64,000 nt of DNA from Pseudonocardia endophytica (lineage in GTDB: Bacteria > Actinomycetota > Actinomycetes > Mycobacteriales > Pseudonocardiaceae). The stretch spans positions 1,922,001 to 1,986,000 of the forward strand of contig NZ_SMFZ01000001.1 in the NCBI RefSeq assembly GCF_004339565.1. Direction: 5' to 3'. The position numbers were made by a program, and so were the translations under genes. Under the pieces are notes generated by a model, which was not told the DNA's origin, did not search any database, and saw only the letters and a program-made list of their open reading frames with translations. The number at the start of each line of letters is the position of its first letter. Position 1 is the first letter of the stretch. Shown one piece after another: positions 1 to 7,475 of the stretch.

Positions 1-144
1 TCGCGAACCGGGCGGAACGTCCGAGGCCAGCGCGCGCCGCACCGTGTTGCGGGACAGCCCGGTGTCACGGGCGATCGCCTTGATCGCCTCCCCGGACGCG
101 TGCCTGCGACGGACGTCCCGCCACTGCTCGTCGCGCATGCGCAC
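1..144 (-). CDS. N-terminus of an IS21 IstA-like helix-turn-helix protein (cut by window edge)
   Basis: Reading leftwards from the GTG at 144 (or the ATG at 138) gives 48 open codons to the window edge. They start VRMRDEQWRDVRRRHASGEA, and a helix-turn-helix follows (AIARDTGLSRNTVRRALASD). The layout of a short basic lead, AIAR-x-x-G-x-SRNTVR and then ALASDxPP matches the N-terminus of actinobacterial IS21-family IstA transposases. A purine-rich stretch (GGCGGGGAC) precedes the start. Only the DNA-binding part is visible, so a transposase is likely, but another HTH protein cannot be excluded. No IS end or target duplication is visible here. Confidence 0.55.
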   Translation of the reverse strand, partial: MRMRDEQWRDVRRRHASGEAIKAIARDTGLSRNTVRRALASDVPPGSR

Positions 145-444
145 CGTCCCCGCCCGCCGTCCCCGGTGACGGCGCCGCGCACCCAGACTGGCACGCCGGT
201 GCGGGGGTCCGCTGCCGCCGTCGGTGGCCCGGCGGCGACGGCGGGCGATGGACCCCCCGCCGGCCCCGACCCGGACAGAACAGCGTCGTCGCAGGTCGGG
301 GGGCCGCATTACGGCGATCTGTGGCCCCGGTCACCCGACTTGCCCGGGTAGGCGTTTCCACGCTCACCACGCCCCGCACGGCTCGGACACGGTGGAGGAG
401 ACCCGGCACGCGCCGGTGCACCACCGACGACAGGGAGGTTCGAG
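145..444. other. intergenic region, no convincing gene
   Basis: About 300 bp lie between the truncated HTH gene and the flavin oxidoreductase. The short open frames here have no family resemblance and look like high-GC chance frames. The only clear functional element is the ribosome binding site AGGGAGG near 432-438, which serves the GTG at 445. No inverted repeat typical of an IS end was found. Confidence 0.5.
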
Positions 445-1590
445 GTGGAGTTCGGATTCCTGACCCAGGGCTGGCTGCCCGAGTCCATCCGCGCAGGCGA
501 CCCGGACGCCGAGCACCGCGCGCTGATGGACGACCTGGAGGTCTGCCTGGCCGCGGAACGCGCCGGGTTCAAGTACATCTGGATCTCCGAGCACCACTTC
601 CTGGACGAGTACTCGCACATCTCGTCGAACGACGTGTTCCTCGGCGCGCTGGCCGGCCTCACGTCCACCGCGCACATCGGCTCCGGGATCTTCAACCCGC
701 TGCCCAAGGTGCACCATCCGGCCGCGCTGGCCGAGCGCGTCGCGATGCTCGACCACCTCACCGAGGGCCGGTTCGAGTTCGGCGTCGGACGCGGAGCCGG
801 CAGCCACGAGGTGCGCGCGTTCCAGACCGACATCGACGACGTCTCGGAGACGAAGAAGATCTTCGAGGACGTCGTCCCGCAGTTCAAGCACATGTGGCTG
901 AACGAGGAGTACCCCGGCTACTCCTCGCGGTACTGGAACATGCCGCCGCGCAAGGTGCTGCCGAAGCCGTACGGGCCGTTGCACCCGGCGATCTGGTACG
1001 CGGCGGGCAACATGACCAGCTTCGAGATGTGCGGCCGTCGCGGCATGGGCGCGCTCGGGTTCTCGCTCGACGAGCTCCCGCGCACCGAGGAGGCCATCAA
1101 GATCTACAAGGACGCCGTCGCGAAGTGCGACGACCCGATCGGCGCCTGGGTGAACGACAACCTGATCGTCGCGAACGGGTTCAACTCGATCGCCGAGGAC
1201 CGCGAGACCGCGCGGCGCGACTTCCTGGCGCCGGGCGGGAACAACTACCAGATGAGCCAGGTCTTCCGGTACCACGACACGTTCCCGCGCCCGGAGGGCT
1301 TCCCGCAGTGGCCCGAGGTCATGCCGGACCTGACCGAGGAGGCACTGGACGCGTTCCTCGGGCTCGGCGCCGCGATCGTCGGCGACCCGGACGACGTCGT
1401 CGCGCAGGTCGCGCGCTGGGAGGCCACCGGTGCCGACCAGTTCCTCATGCTGCGCGGCGTCAAGACGAAGGAGCAGACCCTGCGGATGATCAAGCTGATG
1501 GGCGAGCACGTGATCCCGAAGTTCGACAAGGAGCCGGGTCACCGCACGACGAAGCTGCGCGCCGAGGCCGCGGGCAGGGTCGGGGTCTGA
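445..1590 (+). CDS. LLM-class flavin-dependent oxidoreductase
   Basis: This 381-residue protein has the luciferase-like monooxygenase fold. Visible signatures are the N-terminal strand MEFGFLTQGW, the ISEHHF motif near residue 53, LTEGRFEFGVGRGAG in the cofactor-phosphate region and a C-terminal GDPDDVV segment. Such enzymes use FMNH2 or F420 to oxygenate or hydride-transfer small organic substrates; the substrate cannot be read from sequence. The GTG start is preceded by AGGGAGG at 6-7 nt. It sits 4 bp upstream of a mycofactocin-type SDR, so the two probably form an operon and act on the same compound. Confidence 0.85.
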   Translation: MEFGFLTQGWLPESIRAGDPDAEHRALMDDLEVCLAAERAGFKYIWISEHHFLDEYSHISSNDVFLGALAGLTSTAHIGSGIFNPLPKVHHPAALAERVAMLDHLTEGRFEFGVGRGAGSHEVRAFQTDIDDVSETKKIFEDVVPQFKHMWLNEEYPGYSSRYWNMPPRKVLPKPYGPLHPAIWYAAGNMTSFEMCGRRGMGALGFSLDELPRTEEAIKIYKDAVAKCDDPIGAWVNDNLIVANGFNSIAEDRETARRDFLAPGGNNYQMSQVFRYHDTFPRPEGFPQWPEVMPDLTEEALDAFLGLGAAIVGDPDDVVAQVARWEATGADQFLMLRGVKTKEQTLRMIKLMGEHVIPKFDKEPGHRTTKLRAEAAGRVGV

Positions 1591-1594
1591 TCGG

Positions 1595-2434
1595 ATGGGA
1601 TACGACCTCAGCGGCAAGGTCGCGCTCGTCACCGGCGCGGCGCGCGGTCAGGGACGGTCGCACGCGATCCGGCTCGCCGAGGACGGTGCGGACGTCATCG
1701 CCGTCGACCTCTGCGACCAGGTCCCGACGACCGACTACCGCGGCTCCACGCCCGACGACCTCGCCGAGACCGCCGCCGAGGTGGAGAAGCTGGACCGCCG
1801 CATCGTCACCCACCGGGCCGACGTGCGGGACCTGTCCGCGCTGCAGGCGGCCGTCGACGACGGCGTCGCGCAGCTCGGGCGGCTCGACATCGTGGTGGCC
1901 AACGCGGGGATCTTCTCCAGCGCGCCGATCCACGAGCTCACCGAGCAGCAGTGGGACGACATGATCGGCATCAACCTCACCGGGGTGTGGAAGACCGTGC
2001 GTGCCACGGTCCCCACGTTGCTCGAGCAGGACCGGGGCGGGTCGATCATCCTGATCAGCTCGACCGGCGGGGTGCAGGGCTTCCCGAACTTCGGGCACTA
2101 CGTCGCGGCGAAGCACGGCGTGATCGGCCTGGCCAGGACGATGTGCAACGAGCTGAGCCCGAAGAACATCCGGGTGAACGCGATCCAGCCCACCTCGGTG
2201 CTCACCGACATGATCGACCACGTCGACATGTACCGGCTGTTCCGGCCGGACCTCGAGACGCCGACGCACGACGACTTCCGGGAGGCCCTCCTCGGGGCCA
2301 TGAACGTGATGCCGACCCCGTGGGTCGAGCCGCGGGACATCTCCAACGCCGTCGCCTGGCTGGCGTCCGACGAAGCCCGCTTCGTCACCGGCATCACGCT
2401 CCCGGTGGACGCGGGAGCGTTGCAGAAGATGTGA
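1595..2434 (+). CDS. mycofactocin-coupled SDR family oxidoreductase
   Basis: This 279-residue Rossmann-fold short-chain dehydrogenase has the cofactor loop TGAARGQGRSHA, the NAG motif (VVANAGIF), catalytic Ser in ILISSTGG and YVAAKHG with the catalytic Tyr and Lys. TGAARGQGRSHA and the insert after the second strand (DYRGSTPDDLAETA) are typical of the subfamily that keeps its nicotinamide cofactor bound and passes electrons to mycofactocin. It starts 4 bp after the flavin oxidoreductase stop with no strong ribosome binding site, so it is probably translated by coupling. Its 3' end overlaps the convergent CBS gene by 41 bp. Confidence 0.85.
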   Translation: MGYDLSGKVALVTGAARGQGRSHAIRLAEDGADVIAVDLCDQVPTTDYRGSTPDDLAETAAEVEKLDRRIVTHRADVRDLSALQAAVDDGVAQLGRLDIVVANAGIFSSAPIHELTEQQWDDMIGINLTGVWKTVRATVPTLLEQDRGGSIILISSTGGVQGFPNFGHYVAAKHGVIGLARTMCNELSPKNIRVNAIQPTSVLTDMIDHVDMYRLFRPDLETPTHDDFREALLGAMNVMPTPWVEPRDISNAVAWLASDEARFVTGITLPVDAGALQKM

Positions 2435-2864
2435 GGGAGGGGCGCGTGAGCTCCCCACGGGCGCGCACGCCGTCGTCGTCGCAGAAGCCCCGGCCGCTGC
2501 GCTTGAGGCACAGAAGCCCGAGGAGCCGCCTCTCGTCGTCGACGACGGCGAGGCGGCGGATCCGGGCGTCGGCCATCCGGCGGTGGACGGCGGCGAGGTC
2601 GTCGCGGGGCCCGACGACGCGTCCGTCCAGCCGCCCGGCGTGGGCGGCCGCACCGTCGCCCGCCCCGGCGAGGTCGGCCCCCTCCACGACGGCGAGCAGG
2701 ACGCCGCCGTCGACCACGAGCAGCGCGTGCACGTGGTCGTCGGCCAGCAGCGCGCGGGCGTCGGCGACGGACGTCCGCGGACCGCAGGTCTTCGGGAAGC
2801 GGAGCATCGCGTCCGCGACGGCCGGTGGCGCGGCCGTCGCGGACGCCGGAGCAGCGGAGAGCAC
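2394..2864 (-). CDS. CBS-domain protein
   Basis: The 156-residue product holds two CBS motifs. The first is VADAMLRFPKTCGPRTSVAD to about residue 70, with HALLVVDGGVLLAVVEGADL. The second is LDGRVVGPRDDLAAVHRRMA followed by RRLAVVDDERRLLGLLCLKR. CBS pairs bind adenine nucleotides and act as energy or ligand sensors. It starts with GTG 9 bp after the stop of the molybdopterin oxidoreductase on the same strand, so it is probably co-transcribed. The C-terminal tail crosses the end of the convergent SDR gene. A partner protein is not evident. Confidence 0.75.
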   Translation of the reverse strand: MLSAAPASATAAPPAVADAMLRFPKTCGPRTSVADARALLADDHVHALLVVDGGVLLAVVEGADLAGAGDGAAAHAGRLDGRVVGPRDDLAAVHRRMADARIRRLAVVDDERRLLGLLCLKRSGRGFCDDDGVRARGELTRPSLTSSATLPRPPGA

Positions 2865-2873
2865 GAGGTCGTC

Positions 2874-5057
2874 TCAGCCCGCGACGACCGGGTCCTCGAC
2901 GCGTTCCACCTCGACGAGGTTGTCCGAGAAGACACCGGCGTTGCCCATCTCGTTGTGCCGGTCGAGCGTGATCGTGTTGACGGTGCTGCCCGACGCCTTG
3001 TTCTGCCAGTGCCCGACGTTGGCCATCACGAGGCCCTTCATCACGACGTCGTCGAGCACGGCCGGTCCGAAGAACGACCCCCGGTCGTTGAACACCTTCA
3101 CGACGTCGCCGTCCGCGACGCCCCGCTCGGCGGCGTCCTCCGGATGGATCCACACCCGCTGGTCACCCTGTACGTCCTGCTTGTCGACGGCGTTGGCGTA
3201 CTGGCTGTTGAGGAACGCGTGCGGCTTCGGCGAGACGATGCTGAGCGGGTAACGCCGCGCGAGCTCGGGGTTCGACGACGGCGACTCGAACGGCGGGACG
3301 TAATCCGGCAGCGGGTCGAGCGGACCGCCCGGCTGCATCTTGTCGTACATCGAGCGCCACACCGGCACGACGAAGTTGCCGCCCTCGGCCAGCGACGACC
3401 GGAACTCGCACTTGCCGGACGGAGTCGGGAAGTTGCCCTCGGCGTGCGGGGCACGCTCCCCCGGCAGCCCGACGTTCAGGCGCGCCCAGCCGGTCTCCTT
3501 CAGCGAGTCGAACGTGATGCCCTGCAGCGCTGGCGCGTCCCAGTCGTGGAAGTCGCGCAGCATCTGCTCGTCGGTGCGGTCCCAGTAGTCGTCGGTGAAA
3601 CCCATGGTCGCGGCCAGGCGGCGGAACAGCTCCGAGTTCGGGACGCACTCGCCCGGCGGCGCGATCGCGGGCTGGTTCAGCGAGATGTAGAGGTGCCCCC
3701 AGGTGACCATGATGTCCAGCTGCTCGGCCTGCATGGTGGCGGGCAGGACGATGTCGGCGAACTTCGCGGTGTCGTTGACGAAGTGGTCGCTGACCACGGT
3801 GAACAGGTCCTCACGGGCCAGGCCCTCCATCGTCTTGGCCTGGGCGGGACCCTGCGAGACGGGGTTCGAGTTGTAGACGAACAGCGACTTGAGCGGCGGG
3901 TCGAGCTCCATCTCGCCGGTCAGTGCCATGCCGAGGTCCAGCTCGTTGATCACCCGGGTGCCCTCGGGGATCCACTCCGGCATGCAGATCCTGTCGAACA
4001 GCGTCGGGAACTCCCAGATCGGCATCTCCATCGTGCCGCCGCCGACGTGCCGCCAGGCCCCGACGAGCGCGGGCAGCGACGTGATCGCCCGGATCGCCTG
4101 CCCGCCGCCCCGGCTGCGCTCGATCGCCACGCCCTGGCGGATCGCGGCCGGCTGGCTCGTCGCGAACTCGCGGGCGAGCGTGCGGACGTCCTCGGCGGGA
4201 ATCCCGGTGATCTCCTCGACGCGCTCCGGCGGGTACTGCGCGGCACGCTCGGCGAGCTCGTCGTAGCCGACGGTGTAGCGCTCGACGTAGTCGGTGTCCG
4301 TCAGGCCCTGGGCGATGATCTCGTGGATCAGACCCATGGCCAGCGCGCCGTCGGTGCCCGGCCGGATCCGGATGTGCCAGTCGGCCTGGCGGGCGGTCCT
4401 GGTCCGGACCGGGTCGATCACGACGATCTTGGCACCGTTCTCCTTGCGCGCCTTGAGCAGGAACGGCCAGCCGTGCAGGTTCGTGCTGGTCATGTTCATG
4501 CCCCAGACGACGATGTAGCGCGAGTGCGCCATCGACTCGATGTCGAGACCGCCGGTCCCGCCGACGGTCATGTGCCACGCCGTCGAGGAGCCGGACTCGC
4601 AGTAGGTCTTCTCCGCCACGCTGGAGCCGAGCCGGTTGAAGAACGCGTCCCCGGACGTCAGACCGTTGAGCACGCCCTGGTGACCGAGGTAGGCGTGCGG
4701 CATGATCGCCTGGCTGCCGTACTCGGCGATGATGTCGGTCCACCGCTGCCTGATCTCGGCCAGCGCCTCGTCCCACGTGATCCGCTCGAACTCGCCCGCG
4801 CCCTTCGGGCCGACCCGGCGCATCGGGTACAGCAGGCGGTCGGACTGGTAGTGGTGCTCCGGGAAGTTCTTCAGCTTCACGCACAACCCGCCGCGCGTCA
4901 TCGGGTGGTCCGGGTCGCCCTTCACGTCGACGAGCCGGCCGTCCTCGACGTGGAACAGCATCGCGCAGGTGTCGGGGCAGTCGTGCGGGCACGCTCCGCG
5001 GACGATCGTGAGTTCGCGGCCGGTGCCGACGGAGCCGGCTTCGGGGGCGAGTGTCAT
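2874..5057 (-). CDS. molybdopterin-dependent oxidoreductase, DMSO-reductase superfamily
   Basis: This 727-residue protein begins with an iron-sulphur segment, CPHDCPDTCAML followed by GGLCVK (four Cys for a 4Fe-4S cluster). ITWDEAL, the YCESGSSTAWHM region near the Mo site, MGLIHEIIAQG and a C-terminal molydopterin dinucleotide-binding domain (SPKPHAFLNSQ, VWIHPEDAAERG, HNEMGNAGVF) follow. It transfers two electrons or an oxygen atom to an unknown substrate. There is no Tat signal, so it should be cytoplasmic. The ATG at 5057 is preceded by GGAGG; an upstream in-frame extension lacks such support. No electron-transfer or membrane subunit is adjacent, unlike the formate dehydrogenase at 16-21 kb. 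Confidence 0.85.
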   Translation of the reverse strand: MTLAPEAGSVGTGRELTIVRGACPHDCPDTCAMLFHVEDGRLVDVKGDPDHPMTRGGLCVKLKNFPEHHYQSDRLLYPMRRVGPKGAGEFERITWDEALAEIRQRWTDIIAEYGSQAIMPHAYLGHQGVLNGLTSGDAFFNRLGSSVAEKTYCESGSSTAWHMTVGGTGGLDIESMAHSRYIVVWGMNMTSTNLHGWPFLLKARKENGAKIVVIDPVRTRTARQADWHIRIRPGTDGALAMGLIHEIIAQGLTDTDYVERYTVGYDELAERAAQYPPERVEEITGIPAEDVRTLAREFATSQPAAIRQGVAIERSRGGGQAIRAITSLPALVGAWRHVGGGTMEMPIWEFPTLFDRICMPEWIPEGTRVINELDLGMALTGEMELDPPLKSLFVYNSNPVSQGPAQAKTMEGLAREDLFTVVSDHFVNDTAKFADIVLPATMQAEQLDIMVTWGHLYISLNQPAIAPPGECVPNSELFRRLAATMGFTDDYWDRTDEQMLRDFHDWDAPALQGITFDSLKETGWARLNVGLPGERAPHAEGNFPTPSGKCEFRSSLAEGGNFVVPVWRSMYDKMQPGGPLDPLPDYVPPFESPSSNPELARRYPLSIVSPKPHAFLNSQYANAVDKQDVQGDQRVWIHPEDAAERGVADGDVVKVFNDRGSFFGPAVLDDVVMKGLVMANVGHWQNKASGSTVNTITLDRHNEMGNAGVFSDNLVEVERVEDPVVAG

Positions 5058-5195
5058 GGTGGGCCTCCGCGCGTCGGGGTGATCAGGCGACCTCCAGTCA
5101 CGCAGCGATCCATTTCCTCCGCATTGCCGACCGGTAACCGCCTGTAAATCGGCCCCATTCCACCCGGCTCGTATCTGCATCTGCCGATAGTGCAG

Positions 5196-5211
5196 GTCAC
5201 GGTGCCGTGAC
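5196..5211. promoter_or_regulatory. inverted repeat between divergent genes
   Basis: GTCACGG-TG-CCGTGAC is a perfect 7-2-7 inverted repeat in the 277-bp gap between the molybdopterin oxidoreductase and the cupin gene. It is suited to a dimeric repressor or activator. No adjacent gene clearly encodes the cognate regulator; the two-component system at 5.7-7.5 kb is a candidate. The sequences ATCTGCA (5173-5179) and TGCAGAT (5263-5269) flank it as a second, widely spaced inverted pair. Confidence 0.45.
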
Positions 5212-5291
5212 TTCCGGTATCAGCGGCGTAAAAGGCTCCCGGCAGCGCGCATTACCCGCAATTGCAGATGGGGGCGCGCCGCTTTCTCGGA

Positions 5292-5329
5292 TAGCGTTCC
5301 TCTCGCCGGAGTCGCGCCAATCGAGGAGA
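5292..5329 (+). promoter_or_regulatory. -10 box and ribosome binding site of the cupin-kinase-regulator operon
   Basis: TAGCGT at 5292-5297 fits the actinobacterial TANNNT -10 consensus. It is followed by a leader of about 30 nt ending in GAGGAGAAGAGC before the ATG at 5335. No good -35 hexamer is seen at 17-18 bp, which would fit activator-dependent transcription. Confidence 0.45.
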
Positions 5330-5334
5330 AGAGC

Positions 5335-5685
5335 ATGACCGTTCAGACGACCGAGTACGCCCGTTCGGTGGCGACCGCAGAGGAGTGGGAGCCGTTCGTC
5401 GTGGGCGGGGAGGCCATCGGAGAGGTGCACTGGGTCCGCACCGAGGGCGCCGAGGGCGCCACCCTGCACGTCGGGCTGTGGCGCTCCGACGAGCAGAGCT
5501 TCCCCTACCCGTTCACCGCCGACGAGACGATCCACGCCCTGGAGGGCGAGCTGGTGATCGACCTCGTCGACAGCGGCGAGCAGGTCGTCCTGAAGCCCGG
5601 CGACATCGCGTCGTTCACGAAGGGCACGAAGTCGACGTGGACGGTCACGTCGCCGTTCAAGAAGCTGTTCGTGATCAGCGGCTGA
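5335..5685 (+). CDS. cupin-domain protein (cupin_3/DUF861 type)
   Basis: The 116-residue single-domain cupin has GLWRSDEQSFPYPFTADETI leading into HALEGELVIDL and then VLKPGDIASFTKGTKSTWTV, the typical DUF861 pattern. Related proteins are small-molecule binding cupins or ureidoglycine aminohydrolase-like enzymes, so an enzymatic role cannot be assigned. The classical metal-binding His motif is weak. It heads an apparent operon with a GAF histidine kinase 6 bp downstream and may bind or process the ligand sensed there. Confidence 0.8.
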   Translation: MTVQTTEYARSVATAEEWEPFVVGGEAIGEVHWVRTEGAEGATLHVGLWRSDEQSFPYPFTADETIHALEGELVIDLVDSGEQVVLKPGDIASFTKGTKSTWTVTSPFKKLFVISG

Positions 5686-5691
5686 CCGGTC

Positions 5692-6828
5692 GTGTGCTAC
5701 ACGGTCAAGTCCATCGAGGACGTGCGGCGGCTCGTCGTCGCGACCCGTGGGCTGTCGGCGCTCTCCGACGGCACCACGCTGCTCGCCCGGGCGTGCCGGC
5801 GGATGTCCGAGCTGGTCGGTGCGGACACGGTCGCGATCGCGCTCTACGACGGCGCGGACGCCCTGACCGTGCAGGCCGCGGAGGGCGCGGCGCCGACCGG
5901 GATCCGCCTGCCTCGCAACGCAGGGATCGGATGGCGCGCCCTCGAGCGTTCCATGCCGGTCACCACCGGTGACTGCTCGGCCGACCCGCTCGACGGCCTG
6001 ACCGCATCGCTGGTGCCGGACGGCGTGCGCGGCCTGGCCGCGGTGCCGCTGACGTTCAACGAGAACTGGCTCGGCGTGCTCTACGCCGGGATGCGGGACG
6101 GCCGGGTGGCTCCGCGGACGACGCTGCTGATGACGGAGTTCGGGGCCTCACTCGCTCCGTTGCTGGTCACCGCGCTGCACGCGGACCGCGCGGGCGAGAT
6201 CGCGGTCGCGCAGGACCGGCAGCGGATCGCCCAGCAGCTGCACGACACGGCGGGCCAGCTTCTCTTCCGAATCTCGTTGTCGGCCAGAGAGATCCAGCAG
6301 TGCGCGGCCGCGGACCCGGACGGGGCGGTCGCCGCCGCACGGTCCATCGAGGACGCCGCCGCCCAGGCGTCGGGTCACCTGCGTGAGGCCATGCACAGCC
6401 TGCTGCCCGCCGCCGACGCGCTGCCGGTGACGTTGCGCCGCGACGCCGCGGGGTTCGCCGAACGCACCGGGATCGTGACCGAGGTCGTCACGCTCGGCAC
6501 GCCCGCGCACGCGGGCGCCCACGTCGAGGGCGTCGTGGTGTCGGCGCTGCGGGAGGGCCTGCACAACGTGGAGAAGCACGCGGGCGCCGGCGCCGTGCTC
6601 GTCTCGCTCGCCTACCAGTCACACCAGCTCACGCTCGCGATCGAGGACGACGGCAAGGGCCTGCCCGACGACGTCGACCTCCATCCCGTCCCGGGACGGT
6701 CGGCGGGCCTCGGCCTGTCCGGTCTGCTGCAGCGGGTGGCCGCCGGCGGGGGCACGCTGCGCCTGGGGCGCAACGACGACGGCGGCACCAGCCTGCGTGT
6801 CTCGCTGCCGTTGGTGGAGCACACGTGA
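5692..6828 (+). CDS. GAF-domain sensor histidine kinase, NarL-type (HisKA_3)
   Basis: This 378-residue protein has no membrane segments. Residues about 15-155 form a GAF domain and residues about 170-375 the kinase. The phospho-acceptor is His184 in DRQRIAQQLHDTAGQ. The ATP-binding N-box is REGLHNVEKHA, with DDGKGLPDD and GLGLSGLLQRV as the G-boxes. It should sense a cytoplasmic ligand and phosphorylate the response regulator encoded next, whose GTG start overlaps its stop (GTGA). The GTG at 5692 lies 6 bp after the cupin stop and lacks a strong ribosome binding site, which suggests coupling. Confidence 0.88.
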   Translation: MCYTVKSIEDVRRLVVATRGLSALSDGTTLLARACRRMSELVGADTVAIALYDGADALTVQAAEGAAPTGIRLPRNAGIGWRALERSMPVTTGDCSADPLDGLTASLVPDGVRGLAAVPLTFNENWLGVLYAGMRDGRVAPRTTLLMTEFGASLAPLLVTALHADRAGEIAVAQDRQRIAQQLHDTAGQLLFRISLSAREIQQCAAADPDGAVAAARSIEDAAAQASGHLREAMHSLLPAADALPVTLRRDAAGFAERTGIVTEVVTLGTPAHAGAHVEGVVVSALREGLHNVEKHAGAGAVLVSLAYQSHQLTLAIEDDGKGLPDDVDLHPVPGRSAGLGLSGLLQRVAAGGGTLRLGRNDDGGTSLRVSLPLVEHT

Positions 6829-7472
6829 CCGTGCCGACCACCGCCCGGACGCACACCGTCCTGATCGCCGACGACCACCCGCTCGTCGCGCACGGCATCG
6901 AGCGCGTCCTGGTCGGCGACGACTTCGCGGTCGTCGCCGTCTGCCACTCGGGGGCGGCGACACTCGAGGCCGCGCCCCGGCTGCGGCCCGACCTGGTGCT
7001 CCTCGACGTCCGGCTGGGAGACATGGACGGCGCCGACGTGTGCCGGCGCCTCGGCGACGAGGTGCCCGGCGCGCGCGTCGTCGTGCTGACGGCGTTCGGC
7101 GACGCCGGGCACCTCCGCCGCTGCCTGGAGTCCGGGGCGGCGGGTGTGCTGCTCAAGGGCACGCTCGACCTGGACCTCGCCCGGGCCCTGCGCGACGTGC
7201 TGGACGGCCGGATGGTCGTCGACGCCGGCGTCGCCCGCGAGCTCGAGACGGCCGGCGGGATCCTCGCGACACCCGGCGGGCCGCAGCTGCGCCCTCGTGA
7301 GCTGGACGTGCTCCGCCTGATGGCGGCGGGAACGACCACCCGCGAGATCGCCGGGACGCTGGGGCTGACCGTCAACACCGTGCGGACGTACACGCAGTCA
7401 CTGATGACCCGGCTGGACGCCCACACCCGCGTCCAGGCGATCGTCCGCGCCCAGCAGCTGCGGCTGATCTGA
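6825..7472 (+). CDS. response regulator with LuxR-type DNA-binding domain
   Basis: This 215-residue protein has a receiver domain (acidic pair in IADDHP, phosphorylation Asp61 in LVLLDVRLGDMDG, LTAFGD, and Lys in GVLLKG). Its C-terminal LuxR HTH reads LRPRELDVLRLMAAGTTTRE then GLTVNTVRTYTQSLMTRL. It overlaps the kinase gene by 4 bp. The targets are unknown; the upstream cupin and divergent molybdoenzyme promoters are the nearest candidates. It ends 3 bp from the convergent sulfatase-like gene. Confidence 0.9.
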   Translation: MTVPTTARTHTVLIADDHPLVAHGIERVLVGDDFAVVAVCHSGAATLEAAPRLRPDLVLLDVRLGDMDGADVCRRLGDEVPGARVVVLTAFGDAGHLRRCLESGAAGVLLKGTLDLDLARALRDVLDGRMVVDAGVARELETAGGILATPGGPQLRPRELDVLRLMAAGTTTREIAGTLGLTVNTVRTYTQSLMTRLDAHTRVQAIVRAQQLRLI

Positions 7473-7475
7473 CGG

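Noticed and set aside
1-144. A complete insertion sequence at the left edge
   Set aside because: Only 48 codons are visible, with no terminal inverted repeat or target duplication.
100-463. Small open frames on both strands upstream of the first flavin oxidoreductase
   Set aside because: They overlap each other in several frames, are Pro/Arg-rich, and have no ribosome binding site or recognisable motif.
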